Positions 26,636 through 35,853 of a stretch of DNA of 64,000 nucleotides are shown here, in pieces. Origin of the DNA: Alphaproteobacteria bacterium AO1-B (lineage in GTDB: Bacteria; Pseudomonadota; Alphaproteobacteria; Rhizobiales; Stappiaceae); NCBI GenBank assembly GCA_001890945.1, contig MLAX01000002.1, forward strand, positions 1,134,381 through 1,198,380, given 5' to 3'. The stretch's first letter is position 1, and each line of letters opens with the position of its first letter. The notes beneath the pieces were generated by a model, which did no database searches, had not been told where the DNA came from, and saw only the letters and a list, made by a program, of their open reading frames with translations. Position numbers and translations under genes: made by a program.

Positions 26636-28090
26636 TTAGGCGAAGAGGAAATCGCCCGCCGTCAGATCCGGTAAGGAAGGACGCCAGCCTGTATCAAGGC
26701 GCAATGTCTCGCTACCAAAAGCAACTCTAACATCGGTCCACCAACCATTGGCCGTTATGGAAAGATCGGAGAATTGCGTCACGCCTGCACCGCTCACATC
26801 GATCTTGTCGATCCCGACTTCGAAATCCTTGATCTCATCTGCACCATCACCGGATGAAAAGACAAAGGTATCGGCGCCAGCCCCACCATAAAGGGTGTCA
26901 GCACCGGCTCCGCCAACGATCACATCGTCTCCGGCGCCACCTTCCAGCGTGTCGTTTCCGGCCCCACCGAGCAACCGGTCTGCGCCGCCTTCGCCTTTCA
27001 GATGATCGTCCCCCGCAAACCCTTCCAGCGCATCCTTGCCGGATTTGCCCGCAAGCAAATCGTCTTTGCTGGAGCCGAGGATGAAGGCATCGTCGCCCTG
27101 ATGGCCCGTTGGATCGAACAAGGGGTTTATGTCTTCAACCCAGACGATGCCGCGCGTGAGATCGGACAGGTCCGAGACGATGACGACGCTGTCACGCGAC
27201 ATCTCGGTGTAGAACTCTGATCCGGCGATCGCCTCAACAACCTGTTCATAGTTGGACGGCAAATGAGCCGTCCAGGCGATCAGGTTGGTTATGTTGCCGC
27301 CATCCCAATAGGCGGGTGTTGCGTAGAAATCGTTGAAAAGCATCAGATTGCTCGTCTCATACGCATAGTCTGTATCGTTGCCAAAGAGGTTAATCTGGCC
27401 TTCGGAAATGACCGAGGGAACCGGATCATTTTCAATATCCACGCTGAGCACTTCCGCGCCGCTGTCCAAAACGGAGGCGCCGTCTTCCGGCGTATAATGA
27501 GCTGCGAAACCGATATAGTCGGCGGCTTTGTAAAACCCGTCGAAAAAATCATCGCTGCGCTCGGCCATGTTGGTGACAGCACCACCGCCAAGCGAATGCC
27601 CCGTTACGATCAAGTCTGCTGCAGTGAGACCGTTAGACTCCAGAAGCGTCTTTATGGCCCCCATCAACTCGGGAAACGCCCCGAAAGCATAGTTCGGATC
27701 TGCGCTCAGAAATTCCAGGTAATCGATAACATCACCGACCGTATCGCTGATGATGTTGTCGATCGTGCCGGTCGTTCCTCGAAAAGCCAAACCGATCTGG
27801 GTGATGGCACCGGTCTCATCAAATCTGGCCAGCACATCGGCCTGGGCATCCTTGAACTGGTTCGTTTCACCCTGAAATGTGCCGTTCCGGTCAATGTCTG
27901 CCGCCGGAATGCCGAGATCATAAGGGGTGAGCACCGTCCACCCTTTGGATTCGATTTCCTGCCGGGCAGCCTCCTCGCTGTTACCTGGCTGCAGGATGTC
28001 CTCAATGCCGTGATAGCTGTAGATCATCAGATCCCGCGCTTCCGACACAAGCTCCAGAGCCTCTTGCCCCTTGTACTCAAAGAAACCCAT
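26636..28090 (-). CDS. RTX-repeat lipase (class 3-like), type I secreted
   Basis: A 484-residue protein beginning at an ATG preceded by GGGAGGAG. Residues 1-300 form an alpha/beta-hydrolase of the lipase class 3 type, with the nucleophile elbow TGHSLGGGA near residue 165. Residues about 355-430 contain glycine-rich nonapeptide repeats such as GGAGNDTLE, GGAGDDVIV and GGAGADTLY that bind calcium outside the cell. The C-terminal 55 residues are the usual uncleaved type I secretion signal. No ABC/HlyD/TolC secretion genes are in the window, so export depends on genes elsewhere. It converges with the VIT-family gene. Confidence 0.87.
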   Translation of the reverse strand: MGFFEYKGQEALELVSEARDLMIYSYHGIEDILQPGNSEEAARQEIESKGWTVLTPYDLGIPAADIDRNGTFQGETNQFKDAQADVLARFDETGAITQIGLAFRGTTGTIDNIISDTVGDVIDYLEFLSADPNYAFGAFPELMGAIKTLLESNGLTAADLIVTGHSLGGGAVTNMAERSDDFFDGFYKAADYIGFAAHYTPEDGASVLDSGAEVLSVDIENDPVPSVISEGQINLFGNDTDYAYETSNLMLFNDFYATPAYWDGGNITNLIAWTAHLPSNYEQVVEAIAGSEFYTEMSRDSVVIVSDLSDLTRGIVWVEDINPLFDPTGHQGDDAFILGSSKDDLLAGKSGKDALEGFAGDDHLKGEGGADRLLGGAGNDTLEGGAGDDVIVGGAGADTLYGGAGADTFVFSSGDGADEIKDFEVGIDKIDVSGAGVTQFSDLSITANGWWTDVRVAFGSETLRLDTGWRPSLPDLTAGDFLFA

Positions 28091-28247
28091 GCACTCCTCC
28101 CAAGATTGCATTTTCTTGATATACAATCAAATATCAGGAGCTGCAGTTTACGTAAAGGGAAATTTACACGCGCGCAGACCTTCGCCTGATATGGCAGCAC
28201 CTTAGGATCGGGACATCCCCCAAATTATTTCTCATTAAAACAGAACG

Positions 28248-28841
28248 TTAAGCAGATATCAGGGTCAGCTTCTGGCGCTCAATCTGGTCGTCGAACAGTT
28301 GCAAAAGCTTCGTGTCGATCTTGACTGCTCTGGGGTAAAGCGGCGCTGCCCGGTCCTGAAGGACAGGAACATGCCAGCCGTCGGTTGTGTCGAAGAAGTG
28401 GCTAACGCCCTCCTCGCCCCAGATTTGATGAAACCCGGCTAATACGCAGTCGAGATAACTTTGCAGGATCGGGTGCCGGTCACATCCCCAGCGTTCGTTT
28501 TCCGGCGTTGCCTTGAAGAGAAACAGCTCTTCCGGTCCCGGTTTGCTATCCGCCTCACACCGGAAAGACGTGCCGATCTGTCCGATCTTCTCATAACGGC
28601 TTTCACGCTGCTCCAAGGCCTGCAACCGGCTTTGCTGCTCCCGGGTCATCACGCCCCGGATTTCCGACCCCGGCTCCTGACGTACACTCAAGGCACAGCG
28701 GCCCTGACCGTGTTCCCAGACGCCGCACACACGCCACTCCCGGACCCAGCCTCTCAATCGCCCGGGAACGATCTCGGCCCCATCAGGTACCGTTGCGGCG
28801 TTGACGAGGGACCCATATCCAAAATATGTGATTGTGATCAT
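28248..28841 (-). CDS. gamma-glutamylcyclotransferase-fold protein
   Basis: A 197-residue protein whose opening YFGYGSLVN is the diagnostic glycine-rich loop of gamma-glutamylcyclotransferases; LEQRESRYEKI carries the expected acidic residue. Enzymes of this fold cyclise gamma-glutamyl groups to 5-oxoproline, for example in glutathione turnover. The ATG at 28841 is selected because the catalytic loop must be near the N-terminus; the ribosome-binding site there is weak. It is divergent from a class V aminotransferase gene with 49 bases between starts. Confidence 0.78.
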   Translation of the reverse strand: MITITYFGYGSLVNAATVPDGAEIVPGRLRGWVREWRVCGVWEHGQGRCALSVRQEPGSEIRGVMTREQQSRLQALEQRESRYEKIGQIGTSFRCEADSKPGPEELFLFKATPENERWGCDRHPILQSYLDCVLAGFHQIWGEEGVSHFFDTTDGWHVPVLQDRAAPLYPRAVKIDTKLLQLFDDQIERQKLTLISA

Positions 28842-28890
28842 TTTTGTTTTACGTCCAATCGATTGCGTCCCGTGACCGGAAAGGCTCCCC

Positions 28891-30078
28891 ATGATCGTCC
28901 CTTCCCTCAGCCAGAATGAAATAGACCTGATGCGGGACGAGACCCCCGGTGTAAACAGATGCATTCACTTTAACAATGCCGGAACAGGTCTTGCTGCAAC
29001 ACCGGTATTGGACGCAGTCAAACACCATCTTGATCTGGAAGCCACGCTCGGTGGATATGAGGCGGCGGCAGCGGCGCAATCGGAAACGAACGCATTTTAT
29101 ACATCGATTGCGGCGCTGATCGGAACCACTCCGAACGAGATCGCCTTCATCGAAAATGCAACCCGCGCATGGGATATGGCGTTTTACGGGATCGACTTCC
29201 GTGAAGGTGACCGTGTCATCACCGGCCGCGCGGAATACGTGTCCAATTACGTGGCACTTCTGCAGATGAAGAAGCGGAAGGGTATTGAAATCGATCTCAT
29301 CGAAGATGACGAGACCGGACAGATTGATCTGAAGGCTTTGGAGGCAGCCGTCACGCCGAAAACCCGCCTCATCGCCCTTACGCATATCCCGACCTTTTCC
29401 GGGCTGATCAATCCGGCAGAAGATGTCGGCGAGATTGCCGCCCGGCACAAACTTCTTTACCTCCTCGATGCCTGCCAATCTGCCGGACAGATCCCTCTCA
29501 ACATCAAGGAAATCGGGTGCCAGATGCTCTCGGGCACTGGCCGCAAATATCTGCGGGGACCGCGCGGAACAGGTTTTCTTTATGTCAGTGACGAAGTTCT
29601 CGATCAGGTGGAACCGCCCTTTGTAGATCTCCAGGCGACCGAATGGCTGGACGAGTCCTTTTACCGTTTGGCACCGCATGCACAGCGCTATGAGAACTGG
29701 GAACGTTATGTCGCCGGGCAGGTCGGCCTGGGCGTTGCCACCAGCTATGCAATCGGCTTCGGGATGGACCGGATCGGCGCCCGAATTTGTGCCTTGGGCG
29801 CGCAGCTCCGTTCTGAACTTTCCGCTGTTCCTGGCATCTCGCTGCATGACAAAGGCGCGCGGAAAGGCGGCATCGTGACCTTCGCTGTCGATGGAGAGAC
29901 ACCGGCGGCAACGAAGGCACGGCTCGCCGATCACCAGATCAATGTCTCGGTCAGTCAGGCAAGCTCAGCTCGGATTGACCTGCCGATGCGCGGTCTGGAC
30001 GCGGTGGTTCGCGCCTCCTTGCACGCTTTCAACACGGAGAGTGAGCTGGAACTTATGGTGAAGCTCCTGGCAGATTAG
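28891..30078 (+). CDS. class V PLP-dependent aminotransferase / lyase
   Basis: A 395-residue type I fold PLP enzyme of the class V group (cysteine desulfurase, isopenicillin N epimerase, EgtE-like). The cofactor Asp-X-Cys-Gln segment reads LLDACQSAGQ and the Schiff-base Lys is in GTGRKYLRGPRGTGFL; IHFNNAGTG marks the N-terminal substrate loop. No active-site Cys loop of NifS/IscS type stands out, so a C-S or C-N lyase or epimerase is more likely than a desulfurase. Its divergent partner is a gamma-glutamylcyclotransferase-like gene, hinting at sulfur or glutathione metabolism, but the substrate is unknown. Confidence 0.82.
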   Translation: MIVPSLSQNEIDLMRDETPGVNRCIHFNNAGTGLAATPVLDAVKHHLDLEATLGGYEAAAAAQSETNAFYTSIAALIGTTPNEIAFIENATRAWDMAFYGIDFREGDRVITGRAEYVSNYVALLQMKKRKGIEIDLIEDDETGQIDLKALEAAVTPKTRLIALTHIPTFSGLINPAEDVGEIAARHKLLYLLDACQSAGQIPLNIKEIGCQMLSGTGRKYLRGPRGTGFLYVSDEVLDQVEPPFVDLQATEWLDESFYRLAPHAQRYENWERYVAGQVGLGVATSYAIGFGMDRIGARICALGAQLRSELSAVPGISLHDKGARKGGIVTFAVDGETPAATKARLADHQINVSVSQASSARIDLPMRGLDAVVRASLHAFNTESELELMVKLLAD

Positions 30079-30244
30079 AAGCGGCCCAATTCTTAAACAA
30101 ACAGTGTCGTAAAGTGTTGGAAACATCGGGTTCCGGGCACTCTTCCGTAAGGAATCTCCCGTAGAATATACGCTGATAGTTCAATCCGCTTGGATAATGA
30201 GAAAGACCAGCTTTCTTTGCGGACAGGAGGAGAGTGCCGGACGC

Positions 30245-31783
30245 ATGACGACACGACAGGCGCAACCTGACCGCGGGCCTACCCCCGGTTCCGGCAGCGG
30301 CACGGTATCCGGCCGTCAAATCACCATGTGGGTCTATGGGCTCGCAGCCTTACTGATAGTCTTGTCTAGCGGCGCACTCACCCTCATCGCACAGTTCGCG
30401 TGGCGGGCCGCCGATCGGCATGCGCTTGAAACAGCGCAAATGCGTTTCCTTGACACCGTTGAAGATCAGTATTGGGAAATTGCCCGCCACCAGATGACCG
30501 CCATCCAGCACCAAGATGTTCAAGAGATGCTGACGGGCCCAATGGACCGGTCTGCCGTCACCACCTCCATATTGAACCGCTTCAAAGCTGTCAGTGATCT
30601 GGAGCGCACCTATCTCTTGGAAGAGAACGGTGATCTCATGGCTCTTTCAGAAACGGCTGTTCACAATCAGAGCGGATCTTCTGCCCCATGGGAAGACACC
30701 GAAAAACTGTCTGAGCTCTTCACCGCAGCCTTCCGGTCTCCAAGTTTCCCGCGGCGCGATCGTCCTCAAGGCCCCTTCCCGCCGCCACGTGCCATGTTTG
30801 ATGCCTCGATCGCAGCGCTTGCCGTGATCGAGGGCACCCCCGCATTGCTGAGCGCGGTTCCAGTGGAAATGGAAACACCGCTTACTGCGCTCTCAGACGC
30901 CAATCCCCGCCTGCTTGTCAGCGTCTACTCCCTTGGAGAGGCATGGTTTCAGTCGATGTCGGATCACTATGGGTTTCGCGATCTGACCTTCACCGAAGGT
31001 GCCCCTTCGCGCGAACACCCGACGCAACTGCGGGCCTATGGTCCCGACGGCAGCCTTGTCGGCTATTTTCAATGGAACCATTCCAAACCCGGATTGAGGG
31101 TCTGGATGCGCGCCCTTCCATTGATCGTGATCCTGGCGGTTTTGATTGCGGCAATTTCTGTGATTGTCGCCCGCAGGATTGGCCGCTTGTCATCAACGCT
31201 GGAACAAAGCGAACGCCGCAATCATTACTTTGCGCATCACGACAGCTTGACCGGTCTGCCGAACCGGCACCACTTTTCTGACCGCCTTGCCTACGCAATC
31301 GATGGCCTTCCCGAAAAAGGGTTTGCTGTCATTGCGTGTGACCTCGACAAATTCAAACCTGTTAACGACACACATGGTCATGAGGCCGGAGATATCGTGT
31401 TGCGCGTGACGGCCTCGCGATTGCAGGACATTATCAGCGACAAGGGTGTGGTCGGGCGCATTGGCGGCGACGAATTTGTTATCTTGCTGATGAAGTATCA
31501 GGATCAGGCTGACCTTGAGACAATTGCCAATGAGATTCTAGCTTCCGTCGCAGAGCCGATTGAAATCAATCCAGGACAGAGTGTGAGTATCGGCATCAGC
31601 CTCGGCATAGCGCTAGCGCCAAACTCAGGGATGTCGGAAAAACATCTAATCCGAGCAGCTGATACAGCGCTCTACCGGGCAAAAGATGCAGGCAGAAACG
31701 CTTTTGCCTTTGCACATGCGGAACCTGACACTGTATTCGATCGTCGAGGCGAAACGGACCGCCGCGCGAAGAGTACGGGTTGA
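30245..31783 (+). CDS. membrane-bound GGDEF protein (first of tandem pair)
   Basis: A 512-residue diguanylate cyclase with transmembrane segments at about 26-50 and 290-310 framing a ~240-residue periplasmic sensor, possibly CHASE4-like. The GGDEF domain follows (SLTGLPNRHHF near 345; RIGGDEFVIL near 405). The catalytic motif is intact, while the I-site position reads SDKG rather than RxxD. The ATG at 30245 is preceded by AGGAGGAGAG at 9 bases, which favours it over an earlier ATG at 30197. It is paralogous to the next gene, sharing the sensor layout and a closing ALYRAKD region. Confidence 0.87.
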   Translation: MTTRQAQPDRGPTPGSGSGTVSGRQITMWVYGLAALLIVLSSGALTLIAQFAWRAADRHALETAQMRFLDTVEDQYWEIARHQMTAIQHQDVQEMLTGPMDRSAVTTSILNRFKAVSDLERTYLLEENGDLMALSETAVHNQSGSSAPWEDTEKLSELFTAAFRSPSFPRRDRPQGPFPPPRAMFDASIAALAVIEGTPALLSAVPVEMETPLTALSDANPRLLVSVYSLGEAWFQSMSDHYGFRDLTFTEGAPSREHPTQLRAYGPDGSLVGYFQWNHSKPGLRVWMRALPLIVILAVLIAAISVIVARRIGRLSSTLEQSERRNHYFAHHDSLTGLPNRHHFSDRLAYAIDGLPEKGFAVIACDLDKFKPVNDTHGHEAGDIVLRVTASRLQDIISDKGVVGRIGGDEFVILLMKYQDQADLETIANEILASVAEPIEINPGQSVSIGISLGIALAPNSGMSEKHLIRAADTALYRAKDAGRNAFAFAHAEPDTVFDRRGETDRRAKSTG

Positions 31784-32014
31784 ATTTATTTTCAAAATTT
31801 ACTTTAAGTTGCTACGCCGCATCAGAAGTCACTCTGAAACAATCTCTTTTTTTAATATTTGTTCCTGACTCTCTCGGGTCACCACCACTACTAATTAACA
31901 CTTTCCAAGCTAGGATTAGCACCTCAACGCCTCAGAGACAGCCGAGGTCCCGCCAGCTAAACGCTAGGGAACTTTGGAGGGGCACTGTCTTGACGGAAGG
32001 CGAACGAAACAAAG

Positions 32015-33604
32015 GTGCTCCGCCGGTTGTTTTATGGTCATTTCAAAGGCCGGCGAAGGTGGGAAGAACAAACGTTGGCGGAATTTCGACGGAGATACTC
32101 TGACAAATCGGACAGCGAGTCCCGTATCCATATCTCAAGACTTGCCTTTCTTCTGGCAGCTCTTTTGATCGCGGTTACATCGGCCTCACTGGTGTTCGTT
32201 GGTTTTGTCGCCTCTCATGCATCCACGCAGCAAGCTATTGCCAACGAAGAGCGCCTCTTCCGCAATGCCCTGGAGGAACGGCTCCGGGACATTGTCCGTG
32301 AACAACGCACCGTGACCGTATCCGATGAGACCGTCCGGAAACTGGTCCGGACGTTCGATCCGGTCTATGCCCGCCAGCACTTTCACGCGCTCTGGTCCAG
32401 GTACCGGCACAACAAGGTCATCCTGATCTCGGGAAACAATCAGGTTTTGGCCGAGTCATTTCAGGACTACACCCACATAACCAAACGCCCGTCGAGTGAG
32501 ACGCCCGCATTGGCCCCGGTCATCCGCAAGACGCAGGCTCTCTTCGCGGCCAATCGCGTCCGCGTGCCCGGCGGGTTTGGCCACCGGTCTCTTCAAGGCC
32601 TGGATACAGATCAATATGCGTTGATGGGCGTTATTCGGCTTGATGGCAAACCGGCACTTTTCTCCGCGATGCCCATCATGCCCGATGAGTACACCGCGAC
32701 CCTGCCGGACGGTGGGCCGACCTTGATGATCTCGGTGAAATACATTGACGACACGCTTCTGGAACGCCTGAACTCGCAGTTGAACTTCGCCCGGCTCCGT
32801 TTTGAGCCCAGGGCATTTGAGCCGGAAGATGGCCCTTCGCATCTGGTCACAAGCGAGGAAGGCGTTGATGTCGGCTCTTTCCGATGGGAAAGCCAGACTG
32901 TGATCGACTCGATCTGGCCGACGGTCATTCCGGTCATTGCCATGCTCAGCCTGACTTTGGGGGCACTTGCGTTCGGAATTGCCTGGCGGATCGGCCAACT
33001 GACCCGGTCACTTCAAAAGAGCGAAGAGCAGAACCGCTACCTTGCTCTGCACGACAATCTGTCGGGCCTTGCCAACCGGCTTCAGTTTAACCGGGTACTC
33101 GAAACCTCAGCTGCCGAACTGCCGCAGAAACGGTTTGCTGTCTTGCATTGCGACCTCGACAAATTCAAAGCAGTCAACGACACCTACGGGCATGCTGCCG
33201 GTGATACCGTGATCAAGATCATGGCCAAACGTCTCAACGAAACTGTCGGTAAGCCAGGTTTAGTCTGCCGGATCGGCGGTGACGAATTCATGGTGATTTA
33301 CCGCGGAGGCACAAGCCGCAAGGAGTTGGACACACTTTGCCGCGCGTTGATCAACAAGGCGCTCTTGCCTATTCAAATCGAAGGCGGCAATACGGCACAT
33401 GTCGGGCTCAGTATCGGCGTAGCCGTTGCCCCAGCGGATGGTACGGAACCGGAAGACTTGGTTGCCCGTTCTGATGCGGCACTCTACCGGGCAAAAGATC
33501 GCGGACGCGGTGTACACTCGTTCTACGAGGATCTGTTGAAAGACACCTTCATCCAGGAAGATGTCGCGTCAGCGAAAACCGGATTGTCCTCACTCAGCGC
33601 CTGA
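32015..33604 (+). CDS. membrane-bound GGDEF protein (second of tandem pair)
   Basis: A diguanylate cyclase of up to 529 aa with membrane segments at about 40-66 and 300-325, a periplasmic sensor between them, and a C-terminal GGDEF domain (NLSGLANRLQF, then CRIGGDEFMVI near 421). The I-site position reads GKPG, so feedback inhibition by the classical site is not expected. The N-terminus is uncertain: GTG at 32015 is the first possible start after a stop, but a TTG at 32075 has GGGAAGA about 7 bases upstream. It follows its paralogue after 231 bases with no clear promoter or terminator. Confidence 0.84.
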   Translation: MLRRLFYGHFKGRRRWEEQTLAEFRRRYSDKSDSESRIHISRLAFLLAALLIAVTSASLVFVGFVASHASTQQAIANEERLFRNALEERLRDIVREQRTVTVSDETVRKLVRTFDPVYARQHFHALWSRYRHNKVILISGNNQVLAESFQDYTHITKRPSSETPALAPVIRKTQALFAANRVRVPGGFGHRSLQGLDTDQYALMGVIRLDGKPALFSAMPIMPDEYTATLPDGGPTLMISVKYIDDTLLERLNSQLNFARLRFEPRAFEPEDGPSHLVTSEEGVDVGSFRWESQTVIDSIWPTVIPVIAMLSLTLGALAFGIAWRIGQLTRSLQKSEEQNRYLALHDNLSGLANRLQFNRVLETSAAELPQKRFAVLHCDLDKFKAVNDTYGHAAGDTVIKIMAKRLNETVGKPGLVCRIGGDEFMVIYRGGTSRKELDTLCRALINKALLPIQIEGGNTAHVGLSIGVAVAPADGTEPEDLVARSDAALYRAKDRGRGVHSFYEDLLKDTFIQEDVASAKTGLSSLSA

Positions 33605-33626
33605 TGTTTGAATACAGAAGAAAAAA

Positions 33627-33655
33627 CGCCGCAAATAATTGCGGCGGTTTTTCCG
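33627..33655. terminator. bidirectional terminator between convergent genes
   Basis: A perfect 8-bp stem (CGCCGCAA at 33627-33634 with TTGCGGCG at 33639-33646) has GTTTTTCC after it on the plus strand and TTTTTTCTTC on the minus strand. It serves the GGDEF gene ending at 33604 and gor ending at 33679. Confidence 0.9.
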
Positions 33656-33678
33656 TTTTGGCATCAGCGGTTTCGTTA

Positions 33679-35055
33679 TCAGCCGCGCAGGCGTTCTGTT
33701 GGCTCGCGCATTGTAACGAGTTCTTCCGCTGCGGTCGGGTGCACCGCGATCGTCCTGTCAAAGTCAGATTTGGTTGCACCCATCTCAAGCGTTATTCCAA
33801 GGATTTGCGCAAGCTCACCAGCGTCTGGGCCAACAATGTGAACCCCAAGCACTTTTTGGCTGTCCGCATCGACGATCATCTTCATGAGCATCTTCTCATC
33901 ACGGCCAGACAGCGTATGCTTCATTGGCCGGAAGCTGGACTTGTAGATGTCCAGGTTCGGTGTGCGCTCCAGCGCTTCTTCCTGTGTCAGACCGACTGTG
34001 CCCATTTCAGGCTGAGAAAACACGGCTGTCGCTATGAGGCTGTGATCCACCGTCCAGGGTTTATTGCCGAACACGGTGTCCGCGAACGCGTGGCCTTCCC
34101 GGATTGCGACCGGGGTAAGGTTTGCCCTGTTGGTCACATCGCCAACGGCATAGATGGACTCAACATTTGTGCGGGACTCTTCATTGACCTTGATCGCACC
34201 GATCGCATCGGTCTCAACGCCTGCTTTTTCCAATCCGAGCTCCCGCGTATGCGGGCTCCGGCCAATCGCAAACATGATCTGGTCCGCAGCCAGGTTTTCG
34301 CCGCCATTGGTGCGCCCGATCAAGGAACCGTCCGACTGCTTTTCGATGGACGAGAAGGTATCATTCAAGACGACCTTGATCCCCTTCTTTTCCATTTCCT
34401 CGCGTACAGTCTGGCGCAGGTCCATATCAAATCCACGCAGGATTTCAGGACCCCGATAAATCAGGGTCGTGTCGACACCGAGGCCATTGAAAATGCCGGC
34501 AAACTCAACGGCGATGTAGCCGCCGCCGGCAACCACCACGCGGTTCGGTAATTCGCTCAAGTGAAATGCTTCATTCGACGTGATGACGTGCTCACCGCCC
34601 GGCAAGCTGTTATCGACATTTGGCGAGGCTCCGACCGCCACAAGGATATACTTCGCGGTGATCGTCTGACCCGTCGACAACAAACGAACCGTGTGGGCGT
34701 CTTCGATCACGGCGCGGCTGTCGTGGATTTCGACGCCGGTGTTGTCCAGGTTCCGGCGATATATCCCTTCCAGGCGCGTGATTTCCTGATCCTTTGCCGC
34801 GATCAGTTTGTCCCAGGCAAAGCTGCGTTCGCCGACACTCCAGCCAAAGCCCTCAGCATCTTCAAACTCTTCGGAAAACTTGGATGCGTAGACGAAGAGT
34901 TTTTTGGGAACACAGCCGCGGATCACACAGGTTCCGCCGTAACGGTATTCTTCTGCAATACCTACCCGAGCGCCATGTGTGGCCGCAATCCGGGCCGCAC
35001 GAACGCCGCCGGAACCGCCACCGATCACAAACAGATCATAGTCAAAATCGCTCAT
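33679..35055 (-). CDS. gor: glutathione-disulfide reductase
   Basis: A 458-residue FAD/NADPH flavoenzyme that keeps glutathione reduced. FAD-binding GGGSGGVRAA, the redox pair C43/C48 in GTCVIRGCVPKK, the NADP-site glycine motif in VVAGGGYIAVEFA and the C-terminal catalytic HPTAAEE are present. GAGGGGC lies 8 bases before the ATG. It is the third gene after rpiA and a DUF2059 gene but is separated from the latter by 234 bases containing a GC hairpin, so it may have its own promoter. Confidence 0.95.
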   Translation of the reverse strand: MSDFDYDLFVIGGGSGGVRAARIAATHGARVGIAEEYRYGGTCVIRGCVPKKLFVYASKFSEEFEDAEGFGWSVGERSFAWDKLIAAKDQEITRLEGIYRRNLDNTGVEIHDSRAVIEDAHTVRLLSTGQTITAKYILVAVGASPNVDNSLPGGEHVITSNEAFHLSELPNRVVVAGGGYIAVEFAGIFNGLGVDTTLIYRGPEILRGFDMDLRQTVREEMEKKGIKVVLNDTFSSIEKQSDGSLIGRTNGGENLAADQIMFAIGRSPHTRELGLEKAGVETDAIGAIKVNEESRTNVESIYAVGDVTNRANLTPVAIREGHAFADTVFGNKPWTVDHSLIATAVFSQPEMGTVGLTQEEALERTPNLDIYKSSFRPMKHTLSGRDEKMLMKMIVDADSQKVLGVHIVGPDAGELAQILGITLEMGATKSDFDRTIAVHPTAAEELVTMREPTERLRG

Positions 35056-35190
35056 TCAATGCCCCTCGGGATTTGGTATTTGAACGGCCAGCGGACGCGG
35101 CCATGAAGCCCAGATAAGCTCTCAGTCCCTATTCACAAGGCTTGGCCTTGGTCAGCTCGGTGTCCTGAAACGCATACCTTATTGCACAAA

Positions 35191-35208
35191 GGGCCGCTTT
35201 CGCGGCCC
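35191..35208. repeat. GC hairpin downstream of the DUF2059 gene
   Basis: Perfect 7-bp stem GGGCCGC/GCGGCCC with loop TTTC. On the minus strand it is followed by TTTGTGC, a weak tail, so it could be a partial terminator between the DUF2059 gene and gor. Confidence 0.4.
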
Positions 35209-35289
35209 GGTTTGCAGACAGTGCGGGCGTTTGACCCGTCTCAAGATCTGAAAAAGCGTGCGCAATCTGATTGCTCACGCCTTGATCAC

Positions 35290-35802
35290 TTATTGGTTTG
35301 TGGCCGCAGCGCTGCGCTTATCCAATTCTTCCTGCACCATCGCAACGATATCGACGCTCAACCGATCCTGCCATTCGCGGCTGGCTTCCACAGATGCAGC
35401 TGTAATGTCGGCGACACTGTCGCGCAATTTCATACCAAGCGGGGTACGATAGAATTCAGCCAGCTGGACCAGCTCTTCTTCGGTGAAGGCGGTCGCCCAA
35501 ATGCGGAAGATCTGCTCGTTCAATATGGCGCGGCGCGGCGCCAGCTCCAACGCGACCTGTTCCACGACCTCTGCGATTTCTTCCGCACGCGTCGGTTCAT
35601 TCTGCGTGAAAGCGGACAGGGTCTGTTCCGCCATGACGAACAAGATGGCGTCAAACGGTTCCAGGACTTTGGTTTCCAAGGCAACAGCTTTTGCAGCTTC
35701 CAAATGACTTTCTGAAAAGCTGTCCTGAGCAACCGCACCGCCGGAGATCGCGCCCCACGCCAACATGGCGAGACCAACACCGGCAAACTTCACTGACTTC
35801 AT
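35290..35802 (-). CDS. DUF2059 exported protein
   Basis: A 170-residue protein with a signal peptide ending at GGAVAQ (about residue 25). The rest is helical, and FTEEELVQLAEFYRTPLGMKL is the typical DUF2059 motif. The family is widespread in periplasms of proteobacteria and has no assigned activity. The ATG at 35802 is preceded by AAGGAGTCAAGGAA; longer in-frame starts would bury the signal peptide. It lies 51 bases after the rpiA stop and is likely co-transcribed with it. Confidence 0.82.
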   Translation of the reverse strand: MKSVKFAGVGLAMLAWGAISGGAVAQDSFSESHLEAAKAVALETKVLEPFDAILFVMAEQTLSAFTQNEPTRAEEIAEVVEQVALELAPRRAILNEQIFRIWATAFTEEELVQLAEFYRTPLGMKLRDSVADITAASVEASREWQDRLSVDIVAMVQEELDKRSAAATNQ

Positions 35803-35853
35803 TTCCTTGACTCCTTGGCGGTTTTCCGGAGGCGATCCGGCAACCAAAATTCG

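Noticed and set aside
26850..27010. Short repeated DNA units that could suggest a tandem repeat or CRISPR-like array
   Set aside because: The periodicity is the 27-base coding period of RTX nonapeptide repeats inside the lipase gene; there are no unique spacers.
28849..29934. 361-codon open frame on the minus strand
   Set aside because: It overlaps the class V aminotransferase antisense and would also overlap the promoter and start of the divergent gene.
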